This document shows positions 24,341-32,861 of a stretch of 64,000 nt of DNA, piece after piece (within the stretch, counting starts at the first letter, position 1; each line of letters starts with the position of its first letter). The position numbers and the translations under genes are program-made. The notes under the pieces are model-generated. The model ran no database searches. It was not told where the DNA came from and was given only the letters and a program-made list of their open reading frames with translations. Source of the stretch: Tilletia caries (lineage: Eukaryota; Basidiomycota; Exobasidiomycetes; Tilletiales; Tilletiaceae). The DNA is taken from contig JALUTQ010000024.1 of the NCBI GenBank assembly GCA_032718865.1, forward strand, positions 419,501-483,500, written 5' to 3'.

Positions 24341-26940
24341 CTGCTCCATCTGCGAGGACGACGCCGATGGCAAGTACGCCGAAGGCGTAGGCAGCGGAAA
24401 CGCCTCCCCCGGCGCACCCCCAACCCCACCCTCCCCCCTCGCATGCTGCGCAACAACAAGCTCCTGCCGTCTCCGTTCCGCCTCCTCCGCCCCGGGTCCA
24501 CCAAGCGCATTCTGCGCAAGCTTCCGAATCGCATCGTCGTCCAGGTGGATCAGCTTGATGCTCTGGACCTGGCCCACGTGGCCCTCGAAGACGAGGATGC
24601 ACTCGCGGAGGCCGAGGTCCCACAGTCGGATCGTGCCGTCGTCCGAGGCGGAGAAGAGGAAGTGCTTGGGCGAGGTTTCGTGGTCTTCCTCACCGCGGAC
24701 CGCAGGCGTGGGAGTCGACCGCATCGGACGTTCGCCCCAGCTCGTCGCATCCATACCCGTCGCCTTCTGACCATTCGCAACCGCGGGCCCGTTGCCCGAC
24801 CAGAGCATGACCGTGTTCACCCAGTCGGTGTGGCCGCGGAGGGTATAGCACTGCCCCGTCTTGAAGTTCCACACCTTAATACTGGAGTCCAAACTGCCAC
24901 TGGCGAGGATCTCCTCATTGAAGTTAAGACAGAGGATCCCCTCAGTGTGGCCCTCGAGGGTGCGCATGAGCTCGCCTGTACGCCAGTTCCAGATCTTAAG
25001 CGTGCGGTCCATGGAACCCGTGATGAGCTTGCAGTCATCAAACTGGAGACAGCGGACGACGCGTGTGTGTCCGCGGAGGACGTGAAGCTGTTCGCCGGTG
25101 TCGAGGTTCCAGACGCGGGCGGTGCGGTCGTAGGAGCCCGTGATGAGGACGGGGAAGTTGGGATGGGTGAGATGGTCTGTGTAGGCAAGACACATGATGC
25201 CGTCCTCGTGGCCGGAGAGGACCTTGGTGGTGTATCTGCACTTTCGCCAGTTGCGTTCGATCTTCAGACGCTCGCAGTACACGCTCTTCCACGGTCTTGT
25301 GCGAGGTGGGGGTGCCAGACTGTTGTTTGCTGAAGAGGCGGCGAGAGATGAGGTCTGTTTGTAACTACTGGTGCCGGTGGCACCTTGGGATGTCTTGAGA
25401 CGTTTGCTGGGAGGTGCATCGATATCAAAGTCGTCGTCGACCTCGACGACGGAAGCCTCTGGGTGGAGCGCTGGACTGGTTGTCGTCGAGTTCGCCACAC
25501 GATGCCGCTCCTGCGCGGCAGCATTGGCGGCGGCGGTAATGGTCCGCTTGAGGGATCCTCCAGTGGTATTCGATGCTGAAGGGGACGCCGATGCAGCTGA
25601 AAGGGCGCTGTTCGTACTTGCGCCTGAAACAGAGCGAGGATGTTCCTCAGGCGGAGTGAGGAGCTTAGAACTAGACGTGGGGAGGGTGAGAGAGGCTCCA
25701 CCTTTGGCAGGTTTCCGTCTACGACCGCCGTCCTTCAACAAGGGCAGACCCCAACCGCATTTCTCGCACTTGCGTTCGATATGCTGCATGCACATGTTGC
25801 GCCAGAGCACGTCGTCGTCTGCGAGACTGCGCCAGAGCCTGCTGACTTGTGCTGCACGACCGAGGGAGGTAGCATCGAGGTATCCGAGCACCTTGAGACT
25901 AACCTCGCGTGGGAAGAGAGAAAAGGGGTCGATGCGGATGGCAAGGGAGAGTTCTTCGGAAAGGAGGGAGAGTTGGCTGAAGCAGCACATGGTGAGGAGA
26001 CCCTGGAGGATGAGAGCTCGTCGTGCGTGTGGAGAAGAGGAGAAGATGGTCCAGACATTGTTCACTGCTGTTTGATCTGGTAGCGGGAGTGATTCGATGG
26101 ACTAATGGCATGTTGGAAGAGAAGTGTCAGTACAGTCTGTATGGAGCGTAGAGAGGGGAGGGATGGATGGGAGAAAGAGGCAAACAGAGGGAAAGAATGT
26201 CGAGACACTTCTATAGCGAACGCCCTTGGAAGGTTGAAAGCGCTGCTTCAAACTGGTCGCGTTTGTAAGTATTTGATCTTGCAGTGGTCGGCTTTGTATC
26301 ATCAAATGATACTCGGGAAACTAGTAGATCTCCCGAGTCGACGTTTCTCTTCTCGATGAGGAGTGAATGGGAAAACGTTGACGCGACCTGCGTTGGAATG
26401 GAAGAAGAGAGGAATTGAAGGGGGATGGGAGGAGTGGCGGTTGTTACTGACCTTTTGTAATTTTGCTGTTGTGTTTTCGTCTGCCATGCGCTGATGCCTG
26501 AGACAGAGTTTGCGCGAGTTGCTGGGTACGGATGGTACGCTGACCTCTGTGTCGGTGGCAGTGGCCAGTGCTGATGACGCGGAGGGAAGTGGTGAGAGTG
26601 CGAGTGATGAGGATGAGGATGAGGATGAGGATGACTGGTGGTGGTCCTCGATCTCGGTGATGGTTGCGGTCTGGGTGAATACTGGCATGGCTGCGGGCGT
26701 GGCGGTGGAGGCTGCCACTGTCACTGCTGCTGCTGCTGCTGTTGAGGTGGGTGGGAGTGCTTGTGCTCTGTGGGTGTGGGACTGTGTGCGGTGATGGTGT
26801 GTTATGCCAGCGTTGAGGGGGCCACAGCCAAGCGAGGGATGTGCTCGGTCGTCGTCTTCGTCGTCGTGGTTATGCTGCTGGCGAGTGCGGGTGGGTGGTG
26901 TTCCCGGTGGCGGTGGCGGTGGCGGTGCTGGCTGCTGCAT
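22964..26940 (-). CDS. MET30: F-box/WD40 substrate receptor of the Met30/sconB family
   Basis: Predicted SCF ubiquitin-ligase receptor. Met30 and SconB control sulfur-amino-acid genes and, in yeast, the cell cycle. Exon 1 starts at 26940; it encodes Pro, His and Ser-rich sequence and ends LCLRHQRMADENTTAKLQK. A 350-nt intron at 26102-26451 joins it in phase 0 to SIESLPLPDQTAVNNVWTIF. The F-box is FPREVSLKVLGYLDATSLGR, followed by the sconB-like signature ERKCEKCGWGLPLL. Seven WD repeats follow, among them LITGSYDRTARVWNLDTGEQ, ASGSLDSSIKVWNFKTG, FSASDDGTIRLWDL and VSGSDDNDVRVWSF. EGHVGQVQSIKLI starts blade 5, which is then broken by about 400 low-complexity residues (roughly 23280-24540) containing a Gly-His repeat. 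Family placement relies on the F-box flank and GHVGQVQ; beta-TrCP/Lin-23-like is the alternative. Confidence 0.87.
24295..24340 (+). repeat. In-frame hexanucleotide microsatellite (GCCCAT)n
   Basis: Near-perfect tandem copies of GCCCAT, about 7.7 units, inside the long insertion of the F-box/WD40 gene. On the coding (-) strand it encodes alternating Gly-His. Unit-length changes would keep the reading frame. Confidence 0.9.
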
Positions 26941-27099
26941 CGCACCTCACTCCGATCCCTGCTCTGCAGTCTGCTGCTCTGTGCTGATACCGACAAACAC
27001 AAGGGAGCGATAGAGCGATGATGAGGCGATGAGGTCGTGACTGCCGCAGCAAGAGAAGAGCAGAGAAGGCGAATAATGGTGTGAAGTGTGATGCTGTGT

Positions 27100-29127
27100 G
27101 ATCCTCAGCCCAAAATATCTCGCCATCACAACAACCTTTCGCCATCTATTATCCGCGTATATCCGCCATCTTATCTGCCTCCAGTCCTCCTCTGTCCAAA
27201 CTCCAACCCCCCCTGTGAGCAGCTCAGCAGATAGATGAGGCGGGCGTATACCCTTCCTCCTGTCCTGCTCTTCGACCTCACCTTCCCGCGCTTCCACGTC
27301 GCGACGATCATCCCGGGCCTCATCTTCTTGCGCTTCGTGAAGTGCGCGCGATCCTTCCAACTCCGATCTACGAATGGTGCCATCAAATTTTGATCTGCAA
27401 AATTACATACGCCACACCCACATTTAGCCTCACCATGCATGCCCCCTCCCGAGATAAAATGCACTGACTGACTCGCGCCCGCGCGCCTGTCGCCAGTCGC
27501 AGCCGCGCTCGCTGAGCATCGCTGATTGCTGGCTGAATATAGCGACGATGTCCTCGTTGTCGGTGGTGACCGTGACCGGTGAGATGTGGGAGCCCAGACG
27601 TCCATGTGTGCGAGAGGTCGCCGTACCAGTGCCACTCGGCCAGCACGTTCTCCAACGTTGCCGGCTTCGACGTTATCGTTCCCGGGACGGGGACGGTGCG
27701 ACCGGGGGAGAGCGAGCGGTCCTTGCCTGTAGGAAGAAGGATTGATACCGACAGACGTCCCATGCATGTTGCCCGAAGCATCAACACCCAACAGTGGACG
27801 ACGACGACGGTGGAGGAGCCCATTGTTGCTACTGCTGCTGCTACGAGCGTCCGGGACCGGAGGAGGAGGAGTTGTGACGAAGTCGAGCGTTTGCCTTTTC
27901 TTGATTGGGACAAGTTGGGCGAGGCGGCGGCCAGTCAGGTCTGCAATGGCTATGCTAATGGGTATGGGCAAGTCGCTGCTCCGGTTGGGCATAGGCGGAA
28001 GAGGAGGCGGGGTGAAGCCCCTTTGCTGAGCCGGTATTGTAGCGAATGAAAAGATTATAGCAACGGCCGCTTGAGGTATGTATATGCGCGTTGAAGCTTT
28101 GAAGGGTGGTACTCGTATGTATGTCTGTGGGAGAGCGACACGGGTCAGCGCACTTGGCCAGCAGAGAGCGGGTAGAAACACGCGGCACTCACTTGGATGG
28201 GGATATGTGCTTGTCGCTGTCCGCTGCTGTCCACGTCGTTGTCGTTGTTGCTGTTGTAGGAGGAGGGCGGGTGTGGAGAGACCTTCTTGATTTTCCCGTC
28301 TTGGTCAATGATGGCTATTGCAATGCATAGCGTTACTTCATTCCGTAGGCGGATGCGAGGAAGGCTGAGAGCGATGGACCGATCGGTGCGGCGATGCGGC
28401 GTGGGAAAGATCGTACACTTCTGCAAACGACGACGAGGCATTCCGTACATGAGCTCCGGTCATGCCCATTTGAGTGTCGTCCAGGCAGACAGAGGGAAAC
28501 GGGGAGAGGGAAGACCTGCGGTCGACCGAGCTGCTGGTACCGTCGCCCGCACACGCTGTAAGTCGAAGTTTGCAGCTGGGTGCCTGGCGTTCGACCACCG
28601 CCCGCGTGGGCACCATCGACGTCCGTGCCTTCTTGTACACACTCGGCGCTCACGAGCGGGAGAGGGAGAGGGAGAGGGAGAGGCCGTTGCGGAGCGAGGT
28701 GGCGGTGTGGTCCTTCATTGCGTCGCCGTTGCGTCGGGTCTGGTCGTCCTTGACAATCTCTCCGTTCAGCATGAGGGTCCAGAGAGAAAGGAGGCGAGTA
28801 GACTTACAGGGTACGAACTGGAAACTAGGCAGTCGAGGGAGCGGCGAACCCATTGATGCCTGCGAAAGAAATTATGATAGCGAGCGGATCAGAATTTTGA
28901 CTCCGCCCGTTCGCCTGCGAGAAGAGTGAGTGGATAAGCACTCACAGTCGAATGATCAAGACGGCTCCGGAAGTCCTGGTACTGGTAGTGGGGAAAACTG
29001 TGGGAGGAGGGAGCATCCGTTCAGCAACAACATCTCGAGCGATCAAGTTGCATGCGGGCTTGAACTTGGTGAGGATGCGATCGGACTTACTTGGAGAGTG
29101 ACATGCCGTTCCTTCAGGACCTGCCAT
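27100..29127 (-). CDS. Unrecognised spliced transcription unit
   Basis: No family was recognised, but the - strand shows a run of consensus introns in order: 28998-29090 (GTAAGT...CACAG, 93 nt), 28860-28945 (GTGAGT...CGCAG, 86 nt), a GTAAGT donor at 28807, and 28125-28192 (GTGAGT...CACAG, 68 nt, with a CTGAC branch site). Using ATG 29127, exons 1-3 join as MAGPEGTACHSP, IFPTTSTRTSGAVLIIR and LHQWVRRSLDCLVSSSYP. Around the 68-nt intron one frame stays open, from IIDQDGKIKKVSPHPPSSY across to TYIRVPPFKASTRIYIPQ and on for about 330 residues to near 27171. The composition is Ser/Pro/Arg-rich and no domain is visible. It could be a lineage-specific protein, a decayed gene, or a spliced non-coding RNA. 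Extent and frame are uncertain. Confidence 0.3.
28658..28683 (+). repeat. Hexanucleotide tract (GGGAGA)n
   Basis: About four tandem copies of GGGAGA. The Glu-Arg peptide on the + strand and the Leu-Ser peptide on the - strand that cross it are products of the repeat and are not evidence of a gene. Confidence 0.8.
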
Positions 29128-29346
29128 GTTACGAGGGCCCCCGACTTTCCCGTCGTTGGTGGGCGGGGAGGATCACGAATGTGTCGGACGTATGGAAAGA
29201 AAGAGAAGGAATCTGATAAATGACAAAGGCGATACCAAGCTTAAGAAACATGGAGAGGAACTTACCGCGTACAATCCCACCCCAGTCGATTCTGGAGCAC
29301 TACCCCCTCCTCGCACCTCCCATCTTACTGTTTACGTGCTAGCCCA

Positions 29347-29384
29347 CAGTTGTGTGAACCGTTTCGAACCAGCGCACACAACTG
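29347..29384. repeat. Perfect 10-bp inverted repeat (hairpin)
   Basis: CAGTTGTGTG at 29347-29356 and CACACAACTG at 29375-29384 are exact reverse complements around an 18-base loop that contains TTCGAA. It lies in DNA with no supported gene. It could be a structured RNA element or part of a decayed mobile element. Confidence 0.6.
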
Positions 29385-29448
29385 AGGACAGCACGCAAAC
29401 AGCAAGATGGGAAGGAACTCGGAGGGGCAGAAGGGGTGGGAGACACTT

Positions 29449-29472
29449 CGCCCACTGTGCTCAAAGTGGGCG
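29449..29472. repeat. Perfect 8-bp hairpin
   Basis: CGCCCACT (29449-29456) pairs exactly with AGTGGGCG (29465-29472) across an 8-base loop. It is the second of several inverted repeats within 900 bases. Confidence 0.6.
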
Positions 29473-29627
29473 CTGGTGCGGACAAATCAACGACGCCGAT
29501 GACCCGGTGGCCCCCGGCGATGAAACCTGGGAGTCCGACCGAGCCAAGGGACGTCGCAACCCCAATCCGCACCGTGGGATCGAGGGGAGGTACTACTGGG
29601 CACCTCTCCCTCGTCCCGAGGTCTTCT

Positions 29628-29653
29628 CCCGGATGGCACATATGCCACCCGGG
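29628..29653. repeat. 11-bp hairpin with 4-base loop
   Basis: CCCGGATGGCA (29628-29638) pairs with TGCCACCCGGG (29643-29653), one mismatch in eleven, around the loop CATA. The GC-rich stem would be very stable in RNA. The CACCCGGGAGG part resembles the core of the tandem units at 30081-30250. Confidence 0.6.
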
Positions 29654-29819
29654 AGGTGGCTGGAAGAAGAAAGAGGAAGTGTTAGATGGTCCATACAAGC
29701 AAAGACATGGATCCAACACATAAACATGCCTAGAGCGACCGAGATCGACGGCCGAGAGCAAACGAACTAGAGGCAAGGGGAAAGAGGTAAGACACGAAAG
29801 GCAAGAGGCATACTTGCTT

Positions 29820-30060
29820 ACAACAACGACCTGAGAGCGAGAGTCGAGAGTCCAGGGGCGACGGGCGAGAGACGAGAGGCGAGAAACGGGAGGCGAGAAA
29901 CGAGTCGATGTTTTGTAGGGTTTGCTGTGTTTTGACGTTTTTTTTTGTGCGTATCTGGTTTTGAGGGAGTCGAGGGCGAACCCGGAGAACGGAGGCAGAG
30001 AGGCGAGAGGCGAAATACGAGGGGCAGAGGCGAGAGTCGAGAGGCGAGAGCAGAAGGGGC
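29820..30060. repeat. Degenerate purine-rich GAGAGGCGA repeats
   Basis: Irregular copies of GAGAGGCGAGA, GAGAGTCGAGA and GAAACGGGAGGCGA fill this stretch apart from a T-rich break near 29910-29965. The long - strand frames that cross it (Ser/Leu/Arg-only peptides) are best explained by the repeat. Confidence 0.6.
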
Positions 30061-30080
30061 GACCGAGAAATCCACGCCGA

Positions 30081-30250
30081 ACCGAGTCGCATCGCGCTGC
30101 CGGGTGGGATAACAGCACCGCGGGAGCCATGAAGCCACGAACCGAGTCGCCCTCCCGAGTGGGATAACAGCACCGCGGGAGTCATGAAGCCACGAATCCA
30201 TACCACACCGAGTCGCCCTCCCGGGTGGGATAGCAGCACCGCGGGAGGGG
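30081..30250. repeat. Three tandem ~60-bp units, each with a conserved hairpin
   Basis: Units begin with ACCGAGTCGC at 30081, 30141 and about 30207. Each carries the core GTGGGATAACAGCACCG (GATAGC in the last). In units 2 and 3 this core is flanked by CTCCCG on the left and CGGGAG on the right, so each folds into a 6-7-bp stem with the same loop of about 18 bases. Linkers contain CATGAAGCCACGAA. The stem complement is kept while neighbouring bases vary, which suggests a structural role or a recent tandem duplication. No coding sense is evident. Confidence 0.75.
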
Positions 30251-30474
30251 GGTAAGTAGAGTCAAGCACACGAATCCAAGATACTTATGCCTGCTATCGA
30301 AGACAGCAGTAACCCAGCACCCATTCTGCAATGGCGAAAGTGTAGGCCGATAGGAACCGAGCGTGTGTTGTCCGTCATCACGCTGCAATGAGTGGAAGAA
30401 GGAGTCAGGAGGAACACAATTGTATGCGTCAGTGTCAGGAGTGGGATCAGATGAGGCAGTAGTAGCCAGTAAGC

Positions 30475-30489
30475 GGGGGGGGGGGGGGG
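30475..30489 (+). repeat. Run of 15 G
   Basis: Fifteen consecutive G on the + strand, followed by AGGGG, just downstream of the acidic repeat-protein gene. It could form a G-quadruplex on the + strand and is also a place where the assembled length may be unreliable. Confidence 0.85.
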
Positions 30490-30518
30490 AGGGGTAGACT
30501 CACTCGATTAGAATCGGT

Positions 30519-31676
30519 CTAGCAGCGGGAGAGATTGTTGTTGTCGTGCAACGAAGCGGTTTGGTGATCGCAACTCGGGGCGAAAAGATCGACCTTCTCA
30601 TGGTCGAAGACGAAGTTGATCAGTTCGGTAAGCGAGGTGTTGATCAGGAGCTCGGAGTCCTCGTCGGCGGGAGCAGCGTTCTTCGAAACCTCGACCTTCC
30701 CATGGTCGGAGAAGAGGTCGAAGTTGACCAGGTCATCGAGTGACATGTTGGTCAGGAGCTCGGTGTTTTCGTCGTCGAGGAATGCGAGCATGAGCTCGAG
30801 GTCGTCTTGGCTGGCCTGTCGCGCAAGCCGGCGTGAGGTCCGTTGAGAACAGATGCCAGGAACGCAGAGGAAATCTGTGTCGACCGAAGCCGAGATCGAG
30901 GCCGAGCCCGGCGAGTCGGGAGCGGTGAGCACGATGGTGGGGATGACGAGATTCTTGAGCGTTGCTTTGACGAGGACGTCGGCGTCATGGTCGGGGACGA
31001 GAGCAAAGTTCAGCAACGAGTCTAGGGAGGTGTCGATGAGCAGTGTGGTGAACTCGTCGGCAGCAGCAGCTTTGATGACCTCAATCTCTTCTTCATCCGC
31101 GAGGATAGGAAAGTCGAGAAGCGATTGGAGGGAGGTGTCGATGAGCAGTGCGGTGAACTCGTCGGCGGGAGTAGCTTTGGCGACCTCAATGTCTTCTTCG
31201 TCGGCGAGGACAGGAAAGTTGAGCAAAGACTCGACGGAGGTGTCGATAAGCATGACGGCCTCGTCGTAGATCTGAGCGGCGTTGGCGAGCTCGTGCTTCT
31301 CCCGCTCGGCAAGTATGAGGCCGAGGAAGGAGTCGAGGGCCAAGCCCATGAGACTCATGTCGTCGATGAGGTCGTCGTCCGTGGTAGCAGCGGCAGGGAT
31401 GACGTCGCGCGCCTCTTCGGAGTCGACAGACACGTCGAGAGAGTCGGCGCTGACGACGGCCCGGACAGCGTCGCCGATGGCGGCGACAGCAAGCGTGACC
31501 TGCTCCTCCTCGGTGAGGATGATGGGGAGCGAGAGGTCAAAGCTGTCGTCGTTGTCGACGGGGACGAGGAACGACTCGGGTTCGTAGTACCAGTCCGACT
31601 GCTTCTTGGCGGCAGCATCGGCAGCATCGGCAGCGATCTGCTCGAGAGCCTCCTCGAAAGCAGTGGAGAGGTCCAT
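30519..31676 (-). CDS. Acidic protein made of ~35-residue repeats, no known family
   Basis: An uninterrupted frame. ATG 31676 (MDLSTAFEEALEQIAADAAD) has a good context (TTCCATGG). An upstream in-frame ATG at 31763 would add 29 residues, but an AT-rich TATA-like TTTATTATTTT at 31701-31711 argues for the inner start. The protein is about 385 residues and very acidic. From about 31280 to 30960 there are exact 35-residue tandem units: LIDTSVESLLNFPVLADEED..., LIDTSLQSLLDFPILADEEE..., LIDTSLDSLLNFALVPD... Diverged copies appear before (DMSLMGLALDSFLGL) and after (LTNMSLDDLVNFDLFSD and LINTSLTELINFVFDHE). The core is an amphipathic SLxxLLNF segment, then an acidic linker ending ADEF. There is no signal peptide or membrane segment. 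The open frame, codon-phase repeats and conserved hydrophobic spacing make it a likely real but unrecognised gene. Confidence 0.6.
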   Translation of the reverse strand: MDLSTAFEEALEQIAADAADAAAKKQSDWYYEPESFLVPVDNDDSFDLSLPIILTEEEQVTLAVAAIGDAVRAVVSADSLDVSVDSEEARDVIPAAATTDDDLIDDMSLMGLALDSFLGLILAEREKHELANAAQIYDEAVMLIDTSVESLLNFPVLADEEDIEVAKATPADEFTALLIDTSLQSLLDFPILADEEEIEVIKAAAADEFTTLLIDTSLDSLLNFALVPDHDADVLVKATLKNLVIPTIVLTAPDSPGSASISASVDTDFLCVPGICSQRTSRRLARQASQDDLELMLAFLDDENTELLTNMSLDDLVNFDLFSDHGKVEVSKNAAPADEDSELLINTSLTELINFVFDHEKVDLFAPSCDHQTASLHDNNNLSRC

Positions 31677-31763
31677 GGAATGGTCGGTGATGCTGTCGGG
31701 AAAATAATAAAGCACGGGAAGGATGTAATGCATGATCAGTTCCTCGTTGCTATGCTGGGTCAA

Positions 31764-32861
31764 AACGTGTGAAGGAAGGAAACACTAACATTATTTTCGC
31801 TTCGTTGCACGAAGGGACAGTAGGCTGGTGGGCGGCCTGGACGGTCAATTGGACGTTGACTTGGACGGTGGACAAAATGGTGGACTGATTGTTGGACAGG
31901 GGTCGGAAGGTGGACATAATGATGTAGTAGGTGGTGGTGCAGAAGTTGGGTGGGGTTGTATATGCTGGTAAGCTAGGTAACGGGTAAGGTCAGTTGTACG
32001 GAAGTACGGGGGGGAGAAAAGAAGAGGAAAGGGGAAAGGAATCGAAGGGAGAGGCCTGCTTTTAAGGTAGGCGTTGAACCGGCAGACTCCCGGCAGACTC
32101 TCGATGCCGAGCCCGGGTTCTGCAGAGGAAGTTGAGGACACATTAGTATAAGACAGAAGGGAGAAGGAATAGCGTCAGCCGGTGTTGATGCATGATGCAG
32201 GTGTAGTGGTACATCGACGAATGCTGCGAGGAATTGTTTGTTAGTTGCTCGTCGAGTTTTGTCGTGTCGGCCCGACACCGCCTCTGACCTTGACAGCGCA
32301 CTGGTCGACGAGCGGACGAAGGTGAAGCTACGGAGAGGTCAAGGAACTGACGCTCAGGAATGTCACGTTCCTGGGTCGGCGATGCAGCTTGGTGTTCGTC
32401 AACTCGTCACTCTTGCAGGTGAAAGGCTTGAGTCGGCGATCCAGCTTGTTGTCCGTCAACTCGGCACTCTTAAAGGCGCAGGCCGTAGGCAGGAGGAGGT
32501 CCAGGGCGACAACGAAAGAGAATCGACCCAGCATAGCGAGATGCATCTTGGTGTTCGTCACTTCGTCACTCTTGAAGGCATAGGCCCTACAGCAGGAGGA
32601 GTTCCGGAAGGGCAACGAAAGAGAATCGACCCAGCAAAGGAACAGCCTCTGTGTATCGCGCATGAAAGTTCAGTTCAATCGCGGCGGTCCCTCCTACGCA
32701 CTCACAGACCTCCAAGTTAACCGCGGCCGTTCCGGAAGGGAGGTTACTGAATGGAAATTGTTCTATGACTCCGAAAGCAAAACCGGGAATGACAGAAGAC
32801 AAAGAGGACCCGTTTCGTTCTTTTTTCTTTTTTTGAGAGGGTAATAATGCCTCTTTCGCGC
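31764..32861. other. Intergenic region with minisatellite, 1.1 kb
   Basis: Between the acidic repeat gene and MTHFR. It holds the repeat block at 32375-32640, listed separately. The rest has only short frames with no domain or splice support. Near 31845-31975 the + strand is rich in TGGACGGTGGA-like words. Confidence 0.45.
32375..32640. repeat. Two-level tandem repeat (57-bp core, ~103-bp long unit)
   Basis: Three cores start at 32375, 32432 and about 32535, each of the form GCGATGCAGCTTGGTGTTCG then TCAACTCGTCACTCTT with variants. The last two cores also carry a shared tail: GCAGGAGGAG, then about 10 bases on GGCAACGAAAGAGAATCGAC and CCAGCA. So a 57-bp unit and a longer unit of about 103 bp are combined. 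Neither strand gives a recognisable protein. Confidence 0.7.

Noticed and set aside
27579..28049. Plus-strand frame of 156 residues, and the idea of a velvet-domain protein on either strand
   Set aside because: No velvet core motifs could be found in any frame and the peptide lacks recognisable structure.
28474..28929. Plus-strand frame with an ERERERER stretch
   Set aside because: The Glu-Arg run is a translation of the GGGAGA microsatellite, and the frame is antisense to splice sites on the minus strand.
29339..30130. 263-residue minus-strand open frame across the GAGAGGCGA and hairpin repeats
   Set aside because: The composition is set by the repeats (Ser, Leu, Arg, Pro), there are no domains or splice sites, and overlapping frames on the same strand have the same character.
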